From JALYRV01 sp035512575 (GTDB lineage Bacteria > Acidobacteriota > Vicinamibacteria > Vicinamibacterales > SCN-69-37): a DNA stretch of 44,242 nucleotides. Below are positions 34,464 to 43,604 of the stretch, piece after piece. Made by a program: the position numbers and the translations under genes. The stretch is taken from contig DATKDT010000098.1 of NCBI GenBank assembly GCA_035512575.1, positions 1-44,242 of the forward strand, given 5' to 3'. Position 1 is the first letter of the stretch. Each line of letters opens with the position of its first letter. Below the pieces are notes generated by a model. It worked only from the letters and a program-made list of their open reading frames with translations. It did no database searches and had not been told where the DNA came from.

Positions 34464-36923
34464 ATGGCTAAAGGACTCGTGATCGTCGAATCGCCCGCGA
34501 AAGCGAAGACGATCAACAAATATCTCGGCAGGAACTACAAGGTCGTGGCCTCGATGGGCCACGTGCGCGACCTGCCCAAGAGCCGCCTCGGCGTCGACCT
34601 CGAAGACGGCTTCGTGCCGGAATACGAGGTCATCGCGTCGCGCGCCAACGTGGTCAAGCAGATCAAGGACGAGGGCAAGAAGGCCGACGAAATCTTCGTC
34701 GCGACCGACCCCGACCGCGAAGGCGAGGCCATCGGCTGGCACCTGGCCGAGGAGCTCGGCAAGGCGAACCGGAAGAAGATCCGCCGGCTGCTGTTCAACG
34801 AGATCACGAAGAAGGCGATTCTCGAAGCGGTGAAGAACCCGATCGCGATCGACCAGAAGATGGTCGACGCGCAGCAGGCGCGCCGCGTCATCGATCGCCT
34901 GGTCGGCTACAAGATCAGTCCGCTCTTGTGGGACAAGGTGCGCCGCGGCCTCAGCGCCGGCCGCGTGCAGTCGGTCGCGCTCAAGCTGATTTGCGATCGT
35001 GAAGCCGAGATCGACGCGTTCACGCCCGAAGAGTACTGGAACCTGATCGCGCGCCTGGCGGTAGGCCGGAGCTTCAGCTCCGGCGTAACCGAGTTCGACG
35101 CGAAGCTGATCAAGCGCGCCGGCGAAACGGCGAAGGACTTCCGCATCGGCAACGAAGCCGAGTCCAACGCGGTGCGTGCCGCGCTCGACGGCGCCGCGTG
35201 GTCCGTGACGTCGGTCGTCACGAAGGAGCGGCGCAAGAACGCCGTCGCGCCGTTCATCACCAGCAAGCTGCAGCAGGCCTCGCGCTTCCCGGTCAAGAAG
35301 ACGATGATGCTGGCGCAGCAGCTGTACGAAGGCATCGAGCTGCCGGGCGAAGAGGCGGCGGTCGGCCTCATCACCTACATGCGAACCGACTCCACGCGCG
35401 TGTCGGAAGACGCGCTCGCCGAGGTCCGCGAGCACATCGTCGCCACCTACGGGAACGACTACCTGCCCGAGAAGCCGAACCGCTTCAAGCAGAAGTCGTC
35501 GGTGCAGGACGCCCACGAGGCGATTCGCCCGACGTCGCTCGCGTTTGACCCCGAGACGGTGCGCCCGCAGCTGACGGCGGATCAGTACTACCTGTATCGC
35601 CTGATCTGGAACCGCTTCGTGGCGTCGCAGATGCCGCCGGCGACGTTCGACGAGACGACCGTGGACATCACGGCCAACGACTTCGTCTTCCAGGCGAAGG
35701 GATCGGTGCCGAAGTTCGCGGGCTGGATGGCCGTGTACGGCGGCCCGGCGCTGCAGGCGCAGCCGGGCGAAGGCGCGGGGCCCGACGCGGCCGACGCCGA
35801 GGACGAGGAAGGCAAGGCGCTGCTGCCGGCGATGAGCGAGGGCGACGCGCTCGACCTCCGCGAGCTCAGGCCCGAGCAGAAGTTCACGCAGCCGCCGGCG
35901 CGCTACAACGAAGGCACGCTGGTGAAGGCGCTCGAAGAGAACGGCATCGGCCGGCCCAGCACCTACGCCGACATCATCGGCAAGCTGCAGGCGCGCGACT
36001 ACGTCATGAAGCTCGAGGGCCGCTTCAAGCCGACGGTGCTCGGGCGCACGCTCGTGACGAAGCTGCTGAGTCCCGCCTTCGACGACATCCTCGACGTGGA
36101 ATACACCGCGAAGATGGAAGAGGAGCTCGACGGCATCGAGCAGGGCAAATCCAGCTACGCCGGCGTCGTCACCGACTTCTACGACAAGTTCGCGAAGGAC
36201 CTGAAGAAGGCCGCGAAGCTGATGCCCAACTACAAGGAAGGGCAGCCGAGCGAGGAGTTCTGCGAGAAGTGCGGATCGCCGATGGTGGTGAAGGCAGGCA
36301 AGTTCGGCCTGTTCCTGGCGTGCAGCGCGTACCCCGAATGCGAGAACACGAAGGAGCTCGAGACGGCCGACGCGCCCGATGCCGAGAACCTCGAGGAGGT
36401 CTGCGAGAACTGCGGCAAGCCGATGGCGATGAAGCGCGGCCGGTTCGGTCCGTTCCTCGCGTGCACCGGGTATCCCGAGTGCAAGACCACGCGGAAGATC
36501 ATCGTGACGAGGGGCAGCGTCAGCGCGGCGAAGCCCGATCAGATGCTCGACGAGAAGTGCCCGCAGTGCGGCATGAACCTGGTCGTCAAGCAGGGCCGCT
36601 TCGGCGAGTTCACGGCGTGCAGCGGCTATCCGGGCTGCAAGTACGTGAAGCAGAAGTCCACGGGGCTCGTCTGCCCGCTCGACGGCGGCGATGTCGTCGA
36701 AAAGAAGACGCGGCGCGGCAAGGTGTTCTTCGGCTGCGCGAACTATCCAAAGTGCGAGTTCACGCTCTGGGATCGCCCGATTCTCGAGCCGTGCCCGAAG
36801 TGCAAGGCGCCATACCTCGTCGAGAAGATCACGAAGAAGCACGGCCGTCAGCTGATCTGCAGGAACGAGGAATGCGACTACGTGCGCAGCGAAGAACTGA
36901 CGGAAGAACCCGTGACGGCGTAA
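34464..36923 (+). CDS. topA: DNA topoisomerase I
   Basis: This type IA topoisomerase relaxes negative supercoils. It has 819 residues. The Toprim domain begins LVIVESPAKAKTI with the acidic motif DPDREGEAI. The active-site Tyr305 is in TYMRTDSTR. Five C-terminal zinc-ribbon units follow from about residue 597: CEKC...CSAYPEC, CENC...CTGYPEC, CPQC...CSGYPGC, a degenerate one that lacks its second Cys (CPLDGG...CANYPKC), and CPKC...C-R-N-E-E-C. Residues 200-209 (V-G-R-S-F-S-S-G-V-T) are encoded by a palindromic element also found in the racemase gene. The trmFO start overlaps the stop by one base. Confidence 0.97.
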   Translation: MAKGLVIVESPAKAKTINKYLGRNYKVVASMGHVRDLPKSRLGVDLEDGFVPEYEVIASRANVVKQIKDEGKKADEIFVATDPDREGEAIGWHLAEELGKANRKKIRRLLFNEITKKAILEAVKNPIAIDQKMVDAQQARRVIDRLVGYKISPLLWDKVRRGLSAGRVQSVALKLICDREAEIDAFTPEEYWNLIARLAVGRSFSSGVTEFDAKLIKRAGETAKDFRIGNEAESNAVRAALDGAAWSVTSVVTKERRKNAVAPFITSKLQQASRFPVKKTMMLAQQLYEGIELPGEEAAVGLITYMRTDSTRVSEDALAEVREHIVATYGNDYLPEKPNRFKQKSSVQDAHEAIRPTSLAFDPETVRPQLTADQYYLYRLIWNRFVASQMPPATFDETTVDITANDFVFQAKGSVPKFAGWMAVYGGPALQAQPGEGAGPDAADAEDEEGKALLPAMSEGDALDLRELRPEQKFTQPPARYNEGTLVKALEENGIGRPSTYADIIGKLQARDYVMKLEGRFKPTVLGRTLVTKLLSPAFDDILDVEYTAKMEEELDGIEQGKSSYAGVVTDFYDKFAKDLKKAAKLMPNYKEGQPSEEFCEKCGSPMVVKAGKFGLFLACSAYPECENTKELETADAPDAENLEEVCENCGKPMAMKRGRFGPFLACTGYPECKTTRKIIVTRGSVSAAKPDQMLDEKCPQCGMNLVVKQGRFGEFTACSGYPGCKYVKQKSTGLVCPLDGGDVVEKKTRRGKVFFGCANYPKCEFTLWDRPILEPCPKCKAPYLVEKITKKHGRQLICRNEECDYVRSEELTEEPVTA
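35061..35089 (-). repeat. Palindromic coding repeat, copy 2 (in topA)
   Basis: The core palindrome CCGGAGCTTCAGCTCCGG is at 35066-35083. In reverse orientation the 29-bp unit matches 15105-15133 at 25 of 29 positions. It sits in frame in a variable loop of the topoisomerase. Confidence 0.75.
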
Positions 36924-38326
36924 TGGTCCACATCATCGGAGGCGGCCTGGCCGGATCCGAAGCGGCGTGGCAGGCCGCGTCGATGGGCGTGCCGGCAACG
37001 ATTTACGAGATGCGGCCGGTGCGGCCGACGGCCGTGCACAAGACGGGCGATCTCGCCGAGCTCGTGTGCAGCAATTCCTTCCGCGGCGACAGCATCGAGA
37101 ACGCGGTCGGCCTGTTGAAGGAAGAGATGCGGCGGCTCGGGTCGCTCATCATGACGGCGGGCGCCGCCGCGCGCGTGCCCGCCGGCGGCGCGATGGCGGT
37201 GGATCGCGTCAGGTTCTCAGAGGAAGTCACCGCGGCGATTGCCGCGCATCCCCTCATCACCGTCGAGCGCCGCGAGATCGCGCGGCTGGCCGATTTGCCG
37301 CGCCCGCTGATCGTTGCGACGGGGCCGCTCACGTCGGACGCGCTGTCCGAGGAGCTGGCCGCCCTCGTCGGCGGATCCCACCTGTATTTCTACGACGCCA
37401 TCAGCCCGATCGTGCTCGCCGACAGCATTGACATGAGCAAGGTGTTTCGCGCGTCGCGGTGGGGCAAGGATGCGACCGGTTCAGGTTCCGAGGGCGACTA
37501 CCTCAACTGTCCGATGACGGAAGCCGAATACCACGCGTTCATCGAGGCGGTGAACGCGGCCGAGAAGACCGCGCTGCACGAGTTCGATCAGCCGAAGTTC
37601 TTCGAGGGCTGCCTGCCGATTGAAGTGATGGCGTCGCGCGGGCACGACACGCTGCGTTTCGGCCCCATGAAGCCGGTCGGCCTCGACGATCCGCGCACCG
37701 GGCGGTGGCCGCACGCCGTGGTGCAGCTGCGGCAGGACACGATTGCCGGCGACCACTACAGCCTCGTCGGCTTTCAGACGCAGATGAAGTGGGGCGAGCA
37801 GGCGCGCGTGCTGCGCATGATTCCCGGCCTCGAGCGCGCCGAGTTCGTGCGCTACGGCATGATTCACCGCAACACCTACATCAACGGGCCGACCGTGCTC
37901 GAAGACACGTGGCAGGTGCGCGGGGAGCCGGGCCTGTTCATCGCGGGGCAGGTGAGCGGGGTCGAAGGCTACGTCGAATCGGCCGCGTCGGGCCTGATCG
38001 CCGGCCGCAACGCCGCGGCCCTCGCGCGCGGCGAGCAGCCGTCGGCGCCGCCGAGGACGACGGCGATTGGGGCGCTGGGGTATTACGTCTCGCACGCCGA
38101 TCCGGCGCATTACGATCCGACGAACATCACCTTCGGGATCATCGCCCCACTGGAGACATCCGAGGCGCCGAAGCGCGCCAACAGGAAAGCGCTTCTGGCG
38201 GAGAGAGCGCTTTCCGATCTTGCGCGCTGGGCGCCGGCTCCAGTCCCCAGTCCCCAGGCTCCAGCAGACCCCAGGTACCTGGAGCCGCCTGGAGTCCGGG
38301 GTCTGGAGTCTGGAGCCCGCAAGTGA
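36923..38326 (+). CDS. trmFO: Folate-dependent tRNA (uracil-54-C5-)-methyltransferase
   Basis: TrmFO uses FAD and methylenetetrahydrofolate to make ribothymidine at position 54 of tRNA. It has 467 residues. The FAD motif is HIIGGGLAGSEAAWQAA. ELVCSNSFRGDS contains one catalytic Cys region, and the block FEGCLPIEVMASRGHDTLRFGPMKPVGL contains the other. VSGVEGYVESAASGLIAGRNAA is the C-terminal FAD contact. The last 30 residues (from about PAPVPSPQ) are encoded by a heptamer-repeat region and are unlike the family. The stop overlaps the xerC start as GTGA. Confidence 0.95.
   Translation: MVHIIGGGLAGSEAAWQAASMGVPATIYEMRPVRPTAVHKTGDLAELVCSNSFRGDSIENAVGLLKEEMRRLGSLIMTAGAAARVPAGGAMAVDRVRFSEEVTAAIAAHPLITVERREIARLADLPRPLIVATGPLTSDALSEELAALVGGSHLYFYDAISPIVLADSIDMSKVFRASRWGKDATGSGSEGDYLNCPMTEAEYHAFIEAVNAAEKTALHEFDQPKFFEGCLPIEVMASRGHDTLRFGPMKPVGLDDPRTGRWPHAVVQLRQDTIAGDHYSLVGFQTQMKWGEQARVLRMIPGLERAEFVRYGMIHRNTYINGPTVLEDTWQVRGEPGLFIAGQVSGVEGYVESAASGLIAGRNAAALARGEQPSAPPRTTAIGALGYYVSHADPAHYDPTNITFGIIAPLETSEAPKRANRKALLAERALSDLARWAPAPVPSPQAPADPRYLEPPGVRGLESGARK
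38241..38316. repeat. Mirrored heptamer arrays in the trmFO 3' end
   Basis: CAGTCCC occurs twice in tandem at 38241-38254, followed by CAGGCTC. On the other side lie four 7-bp units of CTGGAGT type (38289-38316), largely complementary to the left part, so a long imperfect hairpin can form. The array encodes the atypical TrmFO tail. Confidence 0.75.
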
Positions 38327-38360
38327 TCAAGGAACACCTGAGACAGTTCCTTGATCACTT
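38321..38360. promoter_or_regulatory. Perfect 15-bp inverted repeat around the xerC start
   Basis: AAGTGATCAAGGAAC (38321-38335) and GTTCCTTGATCACTT (38346-38360) are exact reverse complements with a 10-nt loop. The left arm contains the trmFO stop and the xerC GTG, so the RNA hairpin would enclose the start codon. Confidence 0.85.
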
Positions 38361-39210
38361 GCGCCTCAATCGCAATCTGTCGCCGCATACGCTTCGCGCC
38401 TACGACTCCGACCTGTCGCAGTACCTCGAGTTCCTGACCGGGCATCTGTCGAAGCCGGCGTCGGCGATCGATCCGCGCGAGGTGGATTCGCAGGCCGTGC
38501 GCGGGTTTCTCGACTCGCTGCACCGGCGCGGCAGCTCGCGCGCGTCGGTGGCGCGGCGCGTGAGCGCGCTGCGCGCGTTCGGCCGGTGGCTGGTGCGCGA
38601 GGGGCACATGGATGCCGATCCGGCCGCCCTCGTCGGCGCGCCGAAGGTGGAGCAGCGGCTGCCCACGCATCTCGACATGAAGGAAGTGGTCGGCATGATC
38701 GAGGCGGCCGACACGTCGACGCCGCTCGGCCGGCGCGACCGCGCCATCCTCGAGCTGTTCTACGCCTCGGGCCTGCGCCTGAGCGAGCTGGTGGGCCTGG
38801 ATCTCGAGGACGTCAACCTTTCGGGCCGCGTCGCCCGCGTCGCCGGCAAGGGAGGCAAGGAGCGGATCGTGCCGTTCAACAACTCGACGGCGAAGGCTAT
38901 CAAGGCCTGCTTGAAGGATCGCGACTCCGCATCCGACGCGCTGTTCCTGAATTACCAGGGCAGCCGCCTGTCGACGCGCGGCGTCGATCGCATCGTCCGC
39001 CGCTATGCGCGCGAGGCGGCCACGCGGCTGGGCGTGAGCCCGCACGCGCTGCGCCATTCATTCGCCACGCATCTGCTGCAGGCCGGCGCCGACCTGCGCG
39101 CCATCCAGGAAATGCTCGGCCACTCGCGCCTCAGCACCACGCAGCGCTACACACACCTCGACGCGACGACCCTGATTGCGCAGTACAAGAAGGCGCACCC
39201 GAAGGCATAA
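38323..39210 (+). CDS. xerC: Tyrosine recombinase XerC-like
   Basis: Xer recombinases resolve chromosome dimers at dif with FtsK. It has 295 residues from GTG 38323. The N-terminal core-binding domain includes LDHLRLNRNLSPHTLRAY. The catalytic set is complete: Arg152 in SGLRLSEL, Lys in KGGKER, His241 and Arg244 in HALRHSFATH, His267 in GHSR and Tyr276 in RYTHL, at spacings close to E. coli XerC. It is coupled to trmFO by a GTGA overlap. The first six codons come from the left arm of a perfect hairpin. Confidence 0.94.
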   Translation: MIKEHLRQFLDHLRLNRNLSPHTLRAYDSDLSQYLEFLTGHLSKPASAIDPREVDSQAVRGFLDSLHRRGSSRASVARRVSALRAFGRWLVREGHMDADPAALVGAPKVEQRLPTHLDMKEVVGMIEAADTSTPLGRRDRAILELFYASGLRLSELVGLDLEDVNLSGRVARVAGKGGKERIVPFNNSTAKAIKACLKDRDSASDALFLNYQGSRLSTRGVDRIVRRYAREAATRLGVSPHALRHSFATHLLQAGADLRAIQEMLGHSRLSTTQRYTHLDATTLIAQYKKAHPKA

Positions 39211-39244
39211 AAATGGGGACGGGTCTAAACCCGTCCCCATTTTT
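39209..39244. terminator. Bidirectional terminator between xerC and the convergent gene
   Basis: A perfect 16-bp stem (AAAAATGGGGACGGGT and its complement) with a CTAA loop has A and T tracts at its ends, so it can work in both directions. It overlaps both stop codons by one or two bases. Confidence 0.9.
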
Positions 39245-40077
39245 CAGCGAATGCGCGCGGAGGTTTGAAAGCGGCGGTAGTTGGTGTACGTCGCGACACC
39301 GGAGGCCCTGCCGGTGGGCATGGGCAGCTCTTCGGTCATCCGCAGCGGCACCGGCACCGCGACGCCAGGGACGTCGCCGTACTCGACATGCAGGACGGCC
39401 TCCGGGCCGCTTCGCCGCGTGCCCTGGAAATGAAAGCGGAGATCGGCCGCCAGGATGGCGCCGTCGCGCACGCGCACGGTCATGGTGCCGCGTGATTCCA
39501 CGCCGGATCCTTCCGGCGTGCGCACGATCGTGGGACGGCTGCTCTCCGAGAATGTGAGGACGGCGCGCTCCTGCCGCTGCCATCCCCGGGGCGCGCGCAG
39601 GCGGAAGCGCCGCGCGCTGGCCCTGGCCAGCAGCTGCATCGGCAGCGTCGGCGTGTTGATGGTGCGCTCGGGACCGAGGTTGAAGCGCGAGCCCTCGCGC
39701 GCGAAGGCCGCCGCGCGCGCAAGCGAGTCGGGCGCCGTGGTGCTGAGGATGTGCACGACGCGCGCGTCGCGCTCGCGCACGGGCACGCCGTCCACTTCGA
39801 AGATGTCGCGGTAGCCCAGCCAGGGCTCGGTGTCGGCCGGCTTGACGAGCACGTAATCGGATCTGAGCTCGCGCGTGCGCGCGGCTTCGGCCGGGGTCTG
39901 CCCCAGTACATCGAGGCGCTGCACGTAGCGCTCCTCGGCGACGAGCGCCGCCGCCTCCTGCTCGAACCGCGCGATGTAATCGCGAAGGCGATCTTCGAGC
40001 CGCGAAGCGGGCTGCTGTGCAACAGAAGCAGCATCGATAGTCAGCAGCGCGCACAGGATGGCCGCGAGAGCTCGCAT
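39244..40077 (-). CDS. Secreted protein of unknown function, paralog 1
   Basis: This protein has 277 residues with a cleavable signal peptide (ending near DAASVAQQ). No known family is recognised. It opens with a helical segment RLEDRLRDYIARFEQEAAALVAEERYVQRL. RSDYVLVKPADTEPWLGYRDIFEVDGVPVRERDARVV, RFNLGPERTINTPTLPMQLL and PTIVRTPEG follow, and the end is YTNYRRFQTSARIR. The pattern suggests a beta-rich periplasmic or extracellular protein. It is a tandem duplicate of the next gene upstream, from which 7 bp separate it. Both follow a two-component system in the same operon, so they may be its targets or effectors. Confidence 0.8.
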   Translation of the reverse strand: MRALAAILCALLTIDAASVAQQPASRLEDRLRDYIARFEQEAAALVAEERYVQRLDVLGQTPAEAARTRELRSDYVLVKPADTEPWLGYRDIFEVDGVPVRERDARVVHILSTTAPDSLARAAAFAREGSRFNLGPERTINTPTLPMQLLARASARRFRLRAPRGWQRQERAVLTFSESSRPTIVRTPEGSGVESRGTMTVRVRDGAILAADLRFHFQGTRRSGPEAVLHVEYGDVPGVAVPVPLRMTEELPMPTGRASGVATYTNYRRFQTSARIR

Positions 40078-40901
40078 CGCGAACCTAGCGGATGCGGGTG
40101 GTGGTCTGAAAGCGACGGTACTTGGAGTACGTCGCGGTGCCCGCGATACTCCAGGAAGACCCTGCCGAACTCGCCCCTACTGATTCGCTCATCCGCAGAG
40201 GAACCGGAAGGGTGACGTCGGTCACTTCACCGTAGGTCACCGTCATGCCTGCGCCTGATACCTGGCTCAGCGCGCTCGAGGGTGGGGCCGGAAAGTCGAA
40301 GCGCACAGTGGCCTTGAGTATGGCGCCGTCTGCGACGCGAACGGTGACGGATCCTCGCGACTCGACCGAAACGCCTTCAGGTGTGCGCACGATGGTGGGA
40401 CGGGCGGTCTCTTCGAACGTGAGCTCGACGGTTTCCTTGCGCTCCCAGTTCTCCGGGACGCGGATCGTGAATCGGCCGGCGTGCGCGCGTGCCAGCAGCT
40501 GCAGCGGCATCGTCGGCACGTTGGTCGTGCGAACGGGGCCGAGGTTGAAGCGCGCACCTTCTTCCACCAGAGCGAGCGCGCGCTCGCGAGAGTCGGGCGC
40601 GGTGCCGGAAAGCACCTTGACGACACGCTGTTCGCGATCCCGCACGGCACGGCCGTCCACTTCGAAGATGTCGCGGTACCCGAGCCAGGCCTGGCTGTCG
40701 GCTGGTTTCACCAGGACATAATCCGATCGCAGCTGCCGTACGCGCTCGCCCTGCGGCCGCCAATCGCGAGTGACCCTGAGACGCTGGACGTAGTGCTCTT
40801 CGGCGACGAGGGCCGACGCGTCCTGCTCGAAGCGCGCGATGTAGTCGCGCATGCGGTCTTCGAGCCGCGCGGCGGCGGGCTGCTGCGGACGGGCAGCGGC
40901 C

Positions 40902-42299
<1,398 letters not shown>

Positions 42300-42304
42300 A
42301 GTCC

Positions 42305-43456
42305 TCAGTGCGCGGCGGGGAGCGAAACGCGGAAACACGTACCGCCGCCAGGCGGCGTCGTGAGATCGATGTGGCCGTCGTGCGCGTCGACGACCTTGCG
42401 GACGATCGACAGGCCCAGGCCCGTGCCTTTCGGCTTCGTCGTGAAGAACGGATTGAACACGCGCTCGGCCACGTCGCCGCTCACTCCCGGCCCATCGTCA
42501 CACACCGCGATCACCGCGTGATCGGGCTCGCCCTCGTCGACCGCAGCCGCCAGGCTCGCGCGAATGGTCACCGTGCCGCGGCCGTCGAGTGCCTCGAAGG
42601 CGTTCGTGAGGAGGTTCGTGAACAGCTGCCGCAGCTGGTACGGGTCGCCCGGCACCGCCGGCAAATCGGCCGCGATGTCGACCACAACCTTCGTGCTTCC
42701 CGGCGCCGCCGTGCTCGACGCCATCGTCACCGCGTCGCGCAGCACGGCCGGCAGCGGCACCTGCTCGTCGACCTGCAGCCGGATCGGCCGCACGAACTCC
42801 AGCACCTCGACGACGATGGAGTTGGCGAGCTTGCATTCGTTGATGATGTCGCTCAGCGTCTCCTGCGCCTCGTCGTGGCCGGCAAGCTGGCGCTTGAGGA
42901 CGCCGGCCATGACCTCGATGCCGGCCAGCGGGTTCTTCACTTCGTGCGCGATGGCGGCGGCCATTTCGCCAAGCGTGGCGAGGCGGTCGCGGAGCCGCTC
43001 GCGCTCTTCGAGCTGCTCGACGCGCGTGAGGTCCTTGAAGAACATCGCGGCGCCCACGCGCGCGCCGGCCTCGTCGTTCACTTCCGAGAGCGTGTAGCCG
43101 ATGACGCGCCCCGAGCCCTTGAGGCGCAGCTCGACGCGGTTGGGCAGGTGGCCCCCTTCGGCCGCGCGCGTGAGGATGCGCGCGAGCTCGGGCTCGGAGG
43201 CGAGGATGTCGGCGACCGGCCGGCCGGTGTCGTGGCGCGACGGCTCGAGGCCGAGGATGCGGTAGGCCGGATCGTTGATGGCGGCGGCGCGCCCGTCGCG
43301 GCTGACGGCAACGACGCCGTTGCGCAGGCTGGTGACCAGATGGCGGAAGAACGCGTCGCCGGCGCCGGCGCCGGTGCGCGGGGCGCGCGGGCGTGCGGGC
43401 GGCGTCCGCCGGGCCGGGCCGGCATTGCGCGAGCGGCGGGCGCGAGGTTCAGTCAT
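42305..43456 (-). CDS. PAS-domain sensor histidine kinase, NtrB-like
   Basis: This kinase has 383 residues without transmembrane segments, so it senses a cytoplasmic cue. After an Arg/Pro-rich tail (1-30) comes a PAS domain (about 35-150; NGVVAVSRDGRAAAINDPAYRILGLEP). The H-box is EMAAAIAHEVKNPLAG with phosphoacceptor His171. The ATPase domain has NLLTNAFEAL (N box), CDDGPGVSG (G1), FNPFFTTKPKGTGLGLSI (F and G2). The start ATG 43456 was chosen over one at 43501. It is transcribed ahead of its cognate NtrC-like regulator. Confidence 0.94.
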   Translation of the reverse strand: MTEPRARRSRNAGPARRTPPARPRAPRTGAGAGDAFFRHLVTSLRNGVVAVSRDGRAAAINDPAYRILGLEPSRHDTGRPVADILASEPELARILTRAAEGGHLPNRVELRLKGSGRVIGYTLSEVNDEAGARVGAAMFFKDLTRVEQLEERERLRDRLATLGEMAAAIAHEVKNPLAGIEVMAGVLKRQLAGHDEAQETLSDIINECKLANSIVVEVLEFVRPIRLQVDEQVPLPAVLRDAVTMASSTAAPGSTKVVVDIAADLPAVPGDPYQLRQLFTNLLTNAFEALDGRGTVTIRASLAAAVDEGEPDHAVIAVCDDGPGVSGDVAERVFNPFFTTKPKGTGLGLSIVRKVVDAHDGHIDLTTPPGGGTCFRVSLPAAH

Positions 43457-43558
43457 AAAGGTGGCGATAACCCAAGCCCGACGGCAAGAGGTGTACCCCA
43501 CGCGATCGGCGAATTCGCGCCAGACAACGAGGGTTTCGGGGAAGAGAATGCCGGCGCG

Positions 43559-43587
43559 CTGACGTTATTGTAAGCGAACGACAGAAT
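43559..43587 (+). promoter_or_regulatory. Putative promoter of the glycosyltransferase gene
   Basis: CTGACG at 43559-43564 and CAGAAT at 43582-43587 are 17 bp apart, each 4 of 6 to consensus. The leader would be about 10 nt. Confidence 0.35.
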
Positions 43588-43604
43588 TGTGGGCAGGGAA
43601 GTTA

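Noticed and set aside
34056..36842. A 928-codon open frame antisense to topA
   Set aside because: It mirrors topA codon by codon, has Arg/His/Leu-rich content without domains, and arises from high GC at third positions of the real gene.
36269..36922. N-terminal extension of the trmFO frame into topA
   Set aside because: The FAD motif starts right after ATG 36923, and the extension only re-reads the topA zinc ribbons in another frame.
38323..39210. An integron or mobile-element integrase
   Set aside because: The recombinase follows trmFO in the standard chromosomal order and has XerC-like length and spacing, so a housekeeping Xer protein is more likely.
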